DNA of 22,656 nt from Acuticoccus sp039189655 (lineage in GTDB: Bacteria > Pseudomonadota > Alphaproteobacteria > Rhizobiales > Amorphaceae), in assembly GCA_039189655.1 (NCBI GenBank), contig JBCCYN010000072.1, positions 1 to 22,656 on the forward strand, written 5' to 3'. Position 1 is the stretch's first letter. Each line of letters begins with the position of its first letter. Positions 1-8,093 of this stretch are shown in pieces. The notes below the pieces were generated by a model. The model did not search any database, had not been told where the DNA came from, and saw only the letters and a program-made list of their open reading frames with translations. A program made the translations under genes and the position numbers.

Positions 1-941
1 CCCGCCATCCGCCGCTCCAGTCGCTCCCATGCGTACTTTGCCACCGCATCGACCGGTTGAGCGACGGTCGTCACAGGGCGCCGCCTGGCGGTCATCCAAA
101 GGGAATCGTGGAAGCCCACCAACAATACATCGTCAGGCGTGTCCAACTGCCGCTCAGCGAACGCCGACAACACGGCGAGGGTCCCCACATTCGTCCCGGC
201 AATCACGGCATCGGGCACGGCCCTATGCTCAAGCCAATCCGACACCAGCTTCGCGCCGTCGGCGGGATCGGTCCCAATTTCGAGCACATCAAGCGTTGCT
301 TGGCTGTCGTCTTTGAGTGCATCCCGAGCACCCTTCACACGCTCACGGATGGTAAAGAGGTTCAAGGTCGCTGCAACAAATAGAATGGACTTAGCGTTTT
401 TCTCTAACAACAACTGGGCCACCATCTTGCCCGAACCTTGATTGTCCAAAGTCACTGAATCGAACGGAGTCTGGTCTGGCAGGATGCGATCAGCGCCGAC
501 AACGGGCGTGCCGTTGTTTTTTTCCGTTAATTCCTCCGGCAAGGTATCGCCACACGGCACGGCGAAAATACCAGCAGGTCGCCATGCCAGAAGCGCGCGC
601 AACCTCGAGCGCTCAACAGCAGGATCATTTCGGCTACAAGTAACAATGACTTCGTATCCTGCGTTTTGCGCCCTTGCTTCCATGAGCGCCACAAGCCTAG
701 TTAAGAATAGATCTTCCAGGTCGGGCACGATAACTGCGATGATATTTGATCGCCCTGACCGAAGCAGTGACGCTGCCCGATCCACTTCATATCCAAGTTT
801 ATTTGCCGCTTCGTGAACTTTTTCTTGCAGTTCACTCTTTACAGCTTTCTTACCTGACAAGACATTGGAAACCGTAGCAGTCGATACCCCGGCTACTGCC
901 GCAACATCTCGAATTGATACTTTCTTAACTGTTCGCGCCAT
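1..941 (-). CDS. LacI-family transcriptional regulator (C-terminus cut by window edge)
   Basis: This is a DNA-binding repressor or activator of the LacI/GalR family. It starts at the ATG at 941 on the minus strand and stays open to the window edge, so about 313 residues are visible and the C-terminus is missing. Residues 8-28 form the LacI helix-turn-helix (VSIRDVAAVAGVSTATVSNV), followed by the hinge-helix segment (NKLGYEVDRAASLLRSGRS, about 48-65). The rest is a periplasmic-binding-protein-like ligand domain with the family pattern (IIAVIVPDL, later TLDNQGSGKMVA and IRERVKGARDAL). It diverges from the transporter-sulfatase genes across a 286-bp intergenic region, so it is most simply the local, ligand-responsive regulator of that gene row. 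LacI regulators mostly sense sugars or nucleosides; the ligand here is unknown. The family call is firm; the target is inferred from position. Confidence 0.93.
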   Translation of the reverse strand, partial: MARTVKKVSIRDVAAVAGVSTATVSNVLSGKKAVKSELQEKVHEAANKLGYEVDRAASLLRSGRSNIIAVIVPDLEDLFLTRLVALMEARAQNAGYEVIVTCSRNDPAVERSRLRALLAWRPAGIFAVPCGDTLPEELTEKNNGTPVVGADRILPDQTPFDSVTLDNQGSGKMVAQLLLEKNAKSILFVAATLNLFTIRERVKGARDALKDDSQATLDVLEIGTDPADGAKLVSDWLEHRAVPDAVIAGTNVGTLAVLSAFAERQLDTPDDVLLVGFHDSLWMTARRRPVTTVAQPVDAVAKYAWERLERRMA

Positions 942-1148
942 TCTCAAAAATGAAACACTTCAGGGTGAGACATGTTTTTCAAACCTTCCATCCAGCGACA
1001 CATCGCTCGACAACGCAACTGAACTGAAAAACAGCTGATCCAACGCTCGGCCATCCCAACACAAACAAAATGGGTCGGCAATAGTCGTATAATGAATGGA
1101 AAAACGCAGCGGCTCGTACCGAAGCGCCCTCCCCACACCAGATCTCAA

Positions 1149-1177
1149 TTGACAGTAAATCGTTTAACGCATACGCT
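1149..1177 (+). promoter_or_regulatory. Candidate promoter of the transporter-sulfatase genes with an embedded operator-like palindrome
   Basis: A perfect -35 hexamer TTGACA (1149-1154) is followed after 17 bp by TACGCT (1172-1177), a weak -10, about 50 bp before the first permease start. The spacer contains the imperfect palindrome TAAATCGTTTAA (1156-1167) centred on CG, as LacI-family operators usually are. A repressor bound there would block RNA polymerase. This is inference from pattern and position only. Confidence 0.4.
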
Positions 1178-1227
1178 TCCCATCGGTCGGCGTTTGGCCA
1201 AGGTGTCCCTCAAGAGAGGGGTTTGAA

Positions 1228-2022
1228 ATGGATCGGCTTCCCGGTTCGAAATCATTCTTAGTCGGCATCGCAGCAATCGGTTGCTGGGTTATTGTTTGGT
1301 GGTGGCTGACCCGGTCCGGCGGCCCCGTGCCGACCTTATATTTTCCATCGCCTGAAGACGTTTGGACCAAGTTCGTCAGGATGTGGACGCGGCCCTACAT
1401 TGGGAGCACGCTTCTTGAACATATTCTCAGCAGTCTTTACATCGTACTTTTCGGCTGGGCGGTAGCTGCCGTTGTGGGCATTCCCCTTGGTATTGCAATG
1501 GCCTGGTGGAAGAAGCTGAAATGGATCGTATTTCCAATATTTCAGATCATTCGACCGGTACCGCCGCTCGCATGGATACCACTAACAATACTATGGCTCG
1601 GCATTGGCGATATTGCGCGTATGTCAGTGGTATTTATAGCCGCCCTGGTCCCTTGGTTAATGAACTCGATGCTCGCGGTCTATTCGGTGGACAAAATCCT
1701 GATCGACGCCGGAAAGACACTCGGAGCCAATGACCGACAAATTCTGACTCGCATCGTCTGCCGCACCGCCTTACCCACACTCGTCGCGGCGGCACGAATG
1801 GCGCTCGGCAACGCCTGGTCAACCCTCGTCGCCGCAGAAATTCTTGCCGCAACTGCCGGCCTCGGCTACGTGGCAGTCAATGCCTCGCAGCTCCTGGACA
1901 CGGATGTCCTGCTCGTTGCGATGTTCATGATCGCCATTCTAGGCATCGCGCTCACCGCCCTCATCAGCCTAACGCAACGATACTTGGCACCGTGGTCCGT
2001 TACCAGTGTGCAAAGAGGCTAG
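1228..2022 (+). CDS. ABC transporter permease, TauC/SsuC type (first of two)
   Basis: This is an inner-membrane subunit of an ABC importer of the taurine/sulfonate/nitrate type (BPD_transp_1 fold), 264 aa. It has several hydrophobic segments (about 11-28, 68-92, 112-127, 132-152 and 215-245). The cytoplasmic EAA-type loop, which contacts the ATPase, lies at about 160-183 (IDAGKTLGAN, then an ALP turn). The ATG at 1228 is preceded by GAGAGG about 10 bp upstream. It is the first gene of a same-strand row, and the next permease starts 3 bp after its stop. Tau and Ssu systems normally have one permease gene; here two related but clearly different ones follow each other, so the channel is probably a heterodimer. 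The substrate cannot be read from the sequence. Confidence 0.9.
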   Translation: MDRLPGSKSFLVGIAAIGCWVIVWWWLTRSGGPVPTLYFPSPEDVWTKFVRMWTRPYIGSTLLEHILSSLYIVLFGWAVAAVVGIPLGIAMAWWKKLKWIVFPIFQIIRPVPPLAWIPLTILWLGIGDIARMSVVFIAALVPWLMNSMLAVYSVDKILIDAGKTLGANDRQILTRIVCRTALPTLVAAARMALGNAWSTLVAAEILAATAGLGYVAVNASQLLDTDVLLVAMFMIAILGIALTALISLTQRYLAPWSVTSVQRG

Positions 2023-2025
2023 GTA

Positions 2026-2850
2026 ATGCTTGAAAGAGGCCTTTCACGTTTGGGCATGGTCTCGAACCGTTCGAAGTCGCTATTTTATGGTTTCTTGTCA
2101 CTTACCAGTCTTATGTTGATTTGGTTTTTGTCCACGAGCGTATTTGAACTAATTGAGCCACGCGTTTTGCCATCCCCCGTAGCAGTCGTAAATCAGCTCA
2201 TCTGGATCATCGAAGTGCCGTTCAGTGGGCTCACACTTCCAGGCCATATACTTTCGTCCCTGGAACGCTGGGGGTGGGGCGTATTCACTGCCATGGTAAT
2301 CGGCATTCCCGTCGGCGTCCTCTTTGCGTGGACTCCCTGGTTCAAGAGTCTCATGAACCCTGTCTTTGAGCTCATCCATTTCATTCCGCCGTTTGCCTAT
2401 ATACCCCTGGCGGTGCTTTGGTTCGGCGCATCGACGGCGACCCAGGCCATGGTTGTGTTCGTCGCTGCGTTCCCCGCATTCGTGATCAACACGCAACTGG
2501 GCGTTTCGCAGGTAGACAAAATACTTGTCGACGCCGCCCGTGTTTATGGAGCAGGCCCATTTGCCACTTTGCGTCGGGTCGTTATCCCAGCTGCGGCACC
2601 GAGTATCTATACTGGTCTTCGAATAGCAATTAGCAACGGATGGATGGCACTGGTTGGCGCCGAACTTGTCGTCGGCAAGGTTGGACTAGGTTTTATGATA
2701 TCCCAGGGGCAAGAAAATGCTTCAGTGGCAACAATTTTCGTTGGTGTTATTACCATTGGATGGCTGGGTGTTATGATCGATACGATCGTTCAGCGTTCGG
2801 AGCGCTATGTCTTACCGTGGCGCAAGAACGTCTCTCTAAACAGCGGCTAG
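2026..2850 (+). CDS. ABC transporter permease, TauC/SsuC type (second of two)
   Basis: This is a second BPD_transp_1 permease of 274 aa. Its EAA-type loop is at about 170-192 (DAARVYGAGPF followed by RRVVIPAAAPS). The hydrophobic segments run in the same order as in the preceding permease, including the shared pattern PPxAxIPLxxLWxG (here about 121-134), so the two genes look like an old duplication that has diverged. The start is the ATG 3 bp after the upstream stop, with AGAGG in the tail of the previous gene as ribosome site, which suggests translational coupling. It presumably pairs with the first permease in one importer. Family assignment is firm; the heterodimer is inferred. Confidence 0.9.
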   Translation: MLERGLSRLGMVSNRSKSLFYGFLSLTSLMLIWFLSTSVFELIEPRVLPSPVAVVNQLIWIIEVPFSGLTLPGHILSSLERWGWGVFTAMVIGIPVGVLFAWTPWFKSLMNPVFELIHFIPPFAYIPLAVLWFGASTATQAMVVFVAAFPAFVINTQLGVSQVDKILVDAARVYGAGPFATLRRVVIPAAAPSIYTGLRIAISNGWMALVGAELVVGKVGLGFMISQGQENASVATIFVGVITIGWLGVMIDTIVQRSERYVLPWRKNVSLNSG

Positions 2851-2862
2851 AAAGCAAACAAA

Positions 2863-3681
2863 ATGCCCCACGACAATGACACAAACAAAAGTATTCCGGG
2901 GCAACCAAAGCTCGAACTCCGCCACATTACGAAGCGGTTCGGAAAAGAAGGAGCAGGTGTTCTCGCGGTGGATGACTGCTCTCTCTCGGTAGAGAACGGA
3001 GAATTTGTTTGCGTCGTTGGGCCTTCAGGCTGCGGAAAATCAACGCTCATGACTGTGGGCGCTGGTTTGGAAGACGCAACCGAAGGCGATGTGCTCATTG
3101 ACGGCGAACCGGCTGGCCCACCAGGGCCCCGCAGAAGCGTGGTTTTCCAGAAATTTGCCCTTTTCCCGTCAGAAACCGTTGAGCAGAATATTAAATTCGG
3201 CCTTCAAATGACTGGCGTTCCCAAGTCCGAACAGGAAAGCCGACTTGTGAGTCAGCTGCGGATCATGGGACTTGAACATTTTCGGAAAGCCTACCCAAGC
3301 GAGCTTTCCGGAGGAATGCAGCAACGGGTGGCGATTGCTCGCGCGCTGGTGATGCAGCCTGAAATTCTTCTGATGGATGAACCATTCGGTGCGCTAGATG
3401 CGCAAACGCGGACGATTTTGCAAGAAGAAGTACAACGGCTGCACCGCGAACAACATTATACTGTCCTTTTCATCACCCATTCAGTAGAGGAAGCTGTTTA
3501 CTTGGGCGACCGCGTGGTCGTGATGACCAAACGTCCTGGCCGGATCAAGAAAGAGATAAGTCTACCACGCGATGTCGTTTGGAAGACAGGCGATATTGAG
3601 GAGGCAGCAGAACATCCAGACTTCATCACGGCGCGCCGAGAAATATGGTCGCTAGTTCGTGAAGAAATTATGGCCCCGTAA
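2863..3681 (+). CDS. ABC transporter ATP-binding protein, TauB/SsuB type
   Basis: This cytoplasmic ATPase powers the importer encoded by its neighbours (272 aa, usual for the family). All ABC motifs are present: Walker A GPSGCGKST (53-61), Q-loop Gln96, signature LSGGMQQ (148-154), Walker B ILLMDEP (168-174), D-loop ALD and H-loop His206. The C-terminal part (PGRIKKEISLPRDV) is typical of the nitrate/sulfonate/taurine subfamily. The ATG at 2863 lies 12 bp after the second permease; the ribosome site is weak, so coupling to the upstream gene is likely. Nothing is truncated and the enzyme should be active. Confidence 0.94.
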   Translation: MPHDNDTNKSIPGQPKLELRHITKRFGKEGAGVLAVDDCSLSVENGEFVCVVGPSGCGKSTLMTVGAGLEDATEGDVLIDGEPAGPPGPRRSVVFQKFALFPSETVEQNIKFGLQMTGVPKSEQESRLVSQLRIMGLEHFRKAYPSELSGGMQQRVAIARALVMQPEILLMDEPFGALDAQTRTILQEEVQRLHREQHYTVLFITHSVEEAVYLGDRVVVMTKRPGRIKKEISLPRDVVWKTGDIEEAAEHPDFITARREIWSLVREEIMAP

Positions 3682-3718
3682 GAAGGGCTCGCCATCTAAC
3701 GTCACAGGAGGAGTGGAC

Positions 3719-4741
3719 ATGCGAATCAAGAAATTGCCCACCGCGATTGCCGCGGGCGTATTCATCGCCGCGACAATGAGCTTTTCGGCCCTTGCTGAAG
3801 CTACAAGTATCAACCTAAACAGCCAGCCCAATGAGGCTGGATTCCCTATGTGGTTGGCTAATAGTCTTGGATATTTCAAGGACAATGGCCTCGATGTTGA
3901 GATTGAATACTTTCCAAATGGCGGCGCAGCGCTGGCAACTGGTGCGACTGGTCAATGGCAGGCGGGTTGGACCGGTGGGCCTCCGGCAGTTTCAGGCTGG
4001 GAGAAGTTTCAGCTCGTTTCCGTAGGAGCAATGCAGAAGGAGTCGCAGAACCTAAAGCTAATTTTGCGCAATGACGCTATGGACGGAAAAACTCCCGCCG
4101 AAGCGTTACTCGAAACCAAGATTGGAACTGTGCCCAACTCAACGTGGAGCCAGGTGCTCTACGCTTGTGCAAAACACCTGGGCGTCACTGACACAGATTC
4201 GCTTGACGTCGTTCCTCTGGCGCCCGCAGTCACATTACAATCGCTGCAAAGCGGTGATCTTGGCGCGGGGACCACGGCAGCATCAGCCGACCTTCCGCTT
4301 ATCAATGATGAAGAGAACTATACCGTGGTTTGCGACGGCAAGATTGCTGGGGCAAACATCATCGCACCGTATATCGTCACGAAACGTTTCTGGGACGAAG
4401 ACCCGGAATCAGCAGCTGCGTTTGTTGAAGCTGTCTACAAAGCGAATGAATATATCAACAGCACGGATCCTGCGAAAGTCGTAGAGCATGTCCTTGAATA
4501 TTATCAAGATACAGGTATCGAAGGTGACGCTGCCAAAGCCGAGTACGCTATGCGCATGCGCGATTGGGTCTCCCTCGACGAAGCCATAGCCGACGTAGAG
4601 TCCGGCCTCACAAATGAAACTTTAACAGGAGCCGCAGAGATATTGGTCGCCGGCGGCGCACGCGACGACGTTCCGGACTTTGGACCGATGCAGCCCTTAG
4701 CCTTGCAAGTATTGACTGCCGCAAAAGCGCTTCGAAACTAA
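3719..4741 (+). CDS. ABC transporter substrate-binding protein, TauA/SsuA/NMT1-like, secreted
   Basis: This is the periplasmic binding protein of the adjacent ABC importer (340 aa). I chose the ATG at 3719 because AGGAGG-type bases (3706-3713) lie just before it and the protein then begins with a classic Sec signal peptide: MRIKK, a hydrophobic core (about 7-22), and an SALA cleavage site after residue 26. A longer reading from 3659 would bury the signal and overlap the ATPase gene. The mature part begins with the type-2 binding-protein pattern of the sulfonate/taurine/nitrate group (NSQPNEAGFPMWLANSLGYFK). Which ligand it binds is not deducible; the sulfatase and FGE genes directly downstream suggest an organic sulfate ester or other organosulfur compound. 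Confidence 0.9.
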   Translation: MRIKKLPTAIAAGVFIAATMSFSALAEATSINLNSQPNEAGFPMWLANSLGYFKDNGLDVEIEYFPNGGAALATGATGQWQAGWTGGPPAVSGWEKFQLVSVGAMQKESQNLKLILRNDAMDGKTPAEALLETKIGTVPNSTWSQVLYACAKHLGVTDTDSLDVVPLAPAVTLQSLQSGDLGAGTTAASADLPLINDEENYTVVCDGKIAGANIIAPYIVTKRFWDEDPESAAAFVEAVYKANEYINSTDPAKVVEHVLEYYQDTGIEGDAAKAEYAMRMRDWVSLDEAIADVESGLTNETLTGAAEILVAGGARDDVPDFGPMQPLALQVLTAAKALRN

Positions 4742-4768
4742 AGGAACGGCAGGGGAACCCATCATCCG

Positions 4769-7033
4769 ATGAGCACGAAAAGAAAGAGTACTTCCGAAGA
4801 TTTCCAGGGTTACATCGGCCGCACGTGGAAAGACTCTACCCCCTGGTGGCCTGAGCCAGATAGCTCACATCACGGAAGTCCTGACATTCTGATCGTGCTT
4901 TTCGATGATCTAGGTTTTGGAAGCTTAGGATGCTATGGAAGTGAGGTAGAGACTCCAAATATTGATGCCCTTGCGGGCAGCGGGCTCCTCTACAACAATT
5001 TTCACACCACAGCGCTATGTTCCCCCACGCGAGCGTCTCTACTAACGGGAAGGGATCACCATGCTGTCGGCATGTCGACCATTGCCAATGCCGACAGCGG
5101 ATTCCCGTCAAAGCGCGGAGCAATCCGGCATAACGCGGGAACACTCGCGGAAATTCTGCGGCCGAAAGGATATTCTACCTACGCGATCGGCAAATGGCAT
5201 CTCGCGCCCGCTGATCAGATATCAGCCATCGGTCCGTTTGATCAATGGCCCCTCGGAAGAGGTTTTGAAAAGTATTATGGTTTTCTTGAAGCGCTGACGG
5301 ATCAGTTTCAGCCTAGTCTCGTTCGCGATAACCAACACGTTCCGCAACCACGGAGCGCTAAAGATGGTTATACTTTGAACGAAGACCTTGTTGATAACGC
5401 CATTCAATTTCTGACGGATCATGTATCCTTGGCGCCAGAAAAACCTTTCTTCATGTATTTCGCCCTTGGAGCGATGCACTCACCGCACCAGGCACCGCAG
5501 GAGTTTTTGAACAAGTATAAAGGCAAGTATGATGTCGGTTGGGATTCGATAAGAGAACAGCGACTGCAACGTCAGCTGGAGAATGGGATTGTTCCTGCCG
5601 GTACCGAACTCGTGCCGCGAAACGACCGTGTGGAACCATGGGAGAGCTTGTCCGAGGATCAAAGAAGGCTCTATGCTCGATTTGAGGAAGCTTATGCCGC
5701 TTTCCTAAACCATACTGATTGGGAGTTGGGGCGACTCTTTGCACACCTTGATCGTCTTGGCAGGAAAAATAATACCTTGGTCTTTGTGCTTTCGGACAAT
5801 GGGGCGAGCCAAGAAGGTCAGGTTGATGGTTCAACTAGCACAACCTTCTACGAAAACATGGAAGCAGATCCGTTTGATTACAACATGGATCGCATCGATG
5901 ATATTGGTACGATCCGAGCCAAAAATAACTACCCGATCGGCTGGGCGCAGGCGGAGAACACCCCCCTTAAGCGCTACAAGCAAAATACACACGCGGGTGG
6001 TGTTCAGGATCCACTGATCGTTCATTGGCCAGACGGCCTCAAAGAAACCGGTGTGCGTAATCAATTTCATCACGTAATGGACATTGTCCCAACTATCTTG
6101 GAGGTTCTGGAAACGGACTCGCCAGACGAAATCAATGGCGTTCCGCAAATGGAAATGCATGGAACGAGTATGCTTTATTCGTTTCACGATGGTTCCGCGT
6201 CGACGCGAAAGCGATCTCAAATTTTTGAGATGTTTGGTCACCGCGCAATATGGCACGATGGATGGAAAGCCGTTTGCTACCACACCCGCTACGGAGACTA
6301 TGACGACGATACGTGGGAGCTTTATCACACGGATACGGATTTTGCTGAGAACAATGATCTTGCAAAGCTCGATCCTGGCCGGCTGGAGAAAATGATCGAG
6401 CTTTGGTGGGCTGAGGCTGGCCGCTATGATGTGCTACCACTGGACGATCGAGGCTTTGCTGAGCGCAGGGCGATGGCAAGGCCACGCGAGCACTCACCGC
6501 GCACTCAGACGGAGTACGTCTTTTACCCCGGCATGACGTACGTTCCGGGCGGTGCCGCCCCTTTCTTGATCGATCGTTCGTTCGAGCTCAATGCGAGAGT
6601 TTGGATGAAAGGAGACAATGAAGGCGTAATTATTGCATGCGGGGGTATTTGTGGCGGCTACTCGCTGTACATAAAAGATAAGCATCTTATTTTTGACTAT
6701 AATTTCTATCAAGAAATCTACTCAGCCTCGTGCAAATTGCCAGCAACCGACGAATGTCTAAATTTAGGTTATCGATTCAAGAAAACTGGAGTTTGTAGAG
6801 GTAATGGTGAGCTTCTAATCGATGGAAATAAAGTTGCTGAAGTGAATCTACCGCGAACCTATCGATATTTTATGGATTGGGAAGGGTTAGATGTCGGCAA
6901 GGACAGTTTGGGACACGCGACCCCAAACTATGGTGTGGAAGGTCCCTTCCCTTTTACGGGCGAGATCGATTCTGTGAAAATCTCCATTGGGGATGATGCA
7001 ACGGGCCCAAATGACTATGAGCCGCAAGATTGA
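4769..7033 (+). CDS. Cysteine-type arylsulfatase-family enzyme, no signal peptide
   Basis: This is a type I sulfatase (alkaline-phosphatase superfamily) that hydrolyses a sulfate ester to alcohol and sulfate (754 aa). The metal-binding Asp pair is in VLFDDLGFGS (Asp46, Asp47). The maturation motif is C-S-P-T-R at 84-88 in TALCSPTRASLLTGR, so Cys84 must become formylglycine. Further catalytic-fold motifs are GKWHLAP, MHSPHQAP and VLSDNGAS. The C-terminal ~190 residues form the beta-rich domain seen in long arylsulfatases of the AtsA (S1_4-like) group, ending in EGLDVGKDS and PFTGEIDSV. There is no signal peptide or lipobox, so it should act in the cytoplasm on an imported substrate. Its 3' end overlaps the FGE gene. 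Base composition dips in the C-terminal domain: 6661-6720 has 16 G+C of 60, against 35 of 60 at 5041-5100. The precise substrate is unknown. Confidence 0.93.
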   Translation: MSTKRKSTSEDFQGYIGRTWKDSTPWWPEPDSSHHGSPDILIVLFDDLGFGSLGCYGSEVETPNIDALAGSGLLYNNFHTTALCSPTRASLLTGRDHHAVGMSTIANADSGFPSKRGAIRHNAGTLAEILRPKGYSTYAIGKWHLAPADQISAIGPFDQWPLGRGFEKYYGFLEALTDQFQPSLVRDNQHVPQPRSAKDGYTLNEDLVDNAIQFLTDHVSLAPEKPFFMYFALGAMHSPHQAPQEFLNKYKGKYDVGWDSIREQRLQRQLENGIVPAGTELVPRNDRVEPWESLSEDQRRLYARFEEAYAAFLNHTDWELGRLFAHLDRLGRKNNTLVFVLSDNGASQEGQVDGSTSTTFYENMEADPFDYNMDRIDDIGTIRAKNNYPIGWAQAENTPLKRYKQNTHAGGVQDPLIVHWPDGLKETGVRNQFHHVMDIVPTILEVLETDSPDEINGVPQMEMHGTSMLYSFHDGSASTRKRSQIFEMFGHRAIWHDGWKAVCYHTRYGDYDDDTWELYHTDTDFAENNDLAKLDPGRLEKMIELWWAEAGRYDVLPLDDRGFAERRAMARPREHSPRTQTEYVFYPGMTYVPGGAAPFLIDRSFELNARVWMKGDNEGVIIACGGICGGYSLYIKDKHLIFDYNFYQEIYSASCKLPATDECLNLGYRFKKTGVCRGNGELLIDGNKVAEVNLPRTYRYFMDWEGLDVGKDSLGHATPNYGVEGPFPFTGEIDSVKISIGDDATGPNDYEPQD

Positions 7034-7967
7034 TCTTGCTGATCAGACGACCTCATCTGCCTCTTGTAGCTGTGCGCCGACTTCGGTGATAGCGACATCG
7101 CCCGCGGGCAACCATTACGCTAAAGATGACACTATAAAGCCTTCACTAGAGAAGCCCGAATTCGCTTCGTTTACCGGCGGTCATACTTTTGCTGGAACGA
7201 ACAATCCGATAATTCTTTCAGATGGCGAAGGGCCGCGGAGATGGTTTGAAGTTCGGCCTTTTGATATCGCTTTGACTACAGTTACGAATAAAGAATTCGA
7301 ACGATTCATAAAAGTAACAGGATACGTAACCGATGCAGAACGCAGTGGCTCATCTTTTGTATTTCATAACCAAATATCTCCAGACGCCGACGATCATGGA
7401 GCCATCTACGGCACCGAGTGGTGGCACCGGGTCGGCGGCGCGTGTTGGAGCAATGTTGGCGGATCTCGGTCAGCCACGGTTATAGATCCGGCTCATCCCG
7501 TCGTTCACGTATCCTGGAATGATGCGGCAGCCTATTCAAACTGGGTGGGCGGGAGACTGCCAACTGAGGTTGAATGGGAGTGTGCCGCGCGCAGCGGTAC
7601 AAGTGACACCCGGTATCCTTGGGGTGACGAGGATCCGCCGGAAGGGGGTGGGAGCTTTTGTAATATTTGGCACGGTGAGTTTCCGGTTTGGTCTGGCCCA
7701 TCATCTGAAACAGTGGGAACGCGTCCGGCCCGGTCTTCTGAACCTAATGCTAGCGGTATCTTCAACATGTGCGGTAATGTTTGGGAGTGGACTGCTGACC
7801 ATTACAGCAACCGTATGGGCCAGGACATGACACGACGTATCTTAAAAGGCGGCTCTTTTCTTTGCCATTGGAGTTACTGCTTTCGGTACCGTATTGCAGC
7901 CCGTATCGGCTCACCAGCACTTTCAACCACCTCACATCAAGGATTTCGTATCGCATTCGACGGATAA
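7017..7967 (+). CDS. Formylglycine-generating enzyme (SUMF1/FGE family), sulfatase activator
   Basis: It converts the Cys of the C-x-P-x-R motif in sulfatases to formylglycine, using oxygen and copper. Numbered from the ATG at 7017 the protein has 316 aa. The FGE-sulfatase fold is evident (VSWNDAAAYSNW, GGRLPTEVEWECAARSG, YPWGD, NMCGNVWEWTAD, ILKGGS, GFRIAFDG). The active-site pair is intact as Cys283 and Cys288 in SFLCHWSYCFRYR, closely matching the human SUMF1 site (Cys336/Cys341), so this is a true FGE and not one of the many look-alikes without cysteines. Near the N-terminus there is a CxC (Cys17, Cys19), reminiscent of the CxC of eukaryotic FGE. The start is uncertain: TTG 6987, ATG 7011 and ATG 7017 are all in frame and all overlap the sulfatase gene by 17-47 bp. 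Overlap with its presumed client suggests coupled synthesis. Confidence 0.92.
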   Translation: MSRKIDLADQTTSSASCSCAPTSVIATSPAGNHYAKDDTIKPSLEKPEFASFTGGHTFAGTNNPIILSDGEGPRRWFEVRPFDIALTTVTNKEFERFIKVTGYVTDAERSGSSFVFHNQISPDADDHGAIYGTEWWHRVGGACWSNVGGSRSATVIDPAHPVVHVSWNDAAAYSNWVGGRLPTEVEWECAARSGTSDTRYPWGDEDPPEGGGSFCNIWHGEFPVWSGPSSETVGTRPARSSEPNASGIFNMCGNVWEWTADHYSNRMGQDMTRRILKGGSFLCHWSYCFRYRIAARIGSPALSTTSHQGFRIAFDG

Positions 7968-8093
7968 GTTAGTTTAATTTTGAAAGTGATTGAGGGAATT
8001 TCCTAGTGCCCTGTATTTTATATTGGGATTGGCGCGTATAAGCAGGATCCATTAATGCGGATCTGGTTCGGCGATCTCCGATGGGAGATCGAG
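7968..8093. other. Gene-free, AT-rich spacer after the FGE gene
   Basis: No open frame, terminator with T-tract or RNA gene is visible. Near its right end is a perfect hairpin (8072-8091), listed separately. The transposase remnant begins directly after it. Confidence 0.6.
8072..8091. repeat. Perfect 8-bp hairpin just before the transposase remnant
   Basis: The arms CGATCTCC and GGAGATCG flank a GATG loop and end 2 bp before the remnant's ATG at 8094. There is no T-run on either side, so it is not a standard intrinsic terminator. It could sequester the transposase ribosome site (GGGAG lies in the right arm) or be part of an IS end. Confidence 0.45.

Noticed and set aside
29..816. Plus-strand open frames in the first 0.8 kb
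   Set aside because: They lie antisense to the LacI-family regulator, whose translation matches the family from helix-turn-helix through the ligand domain.
1088..1093. TATAAT on the plus strand as the main promoter of the transporter genes
   Set aside because: No acceptable -35 hexamer lies 16-18 bp upstream; the TTGACA at 1149 makes a better pair.
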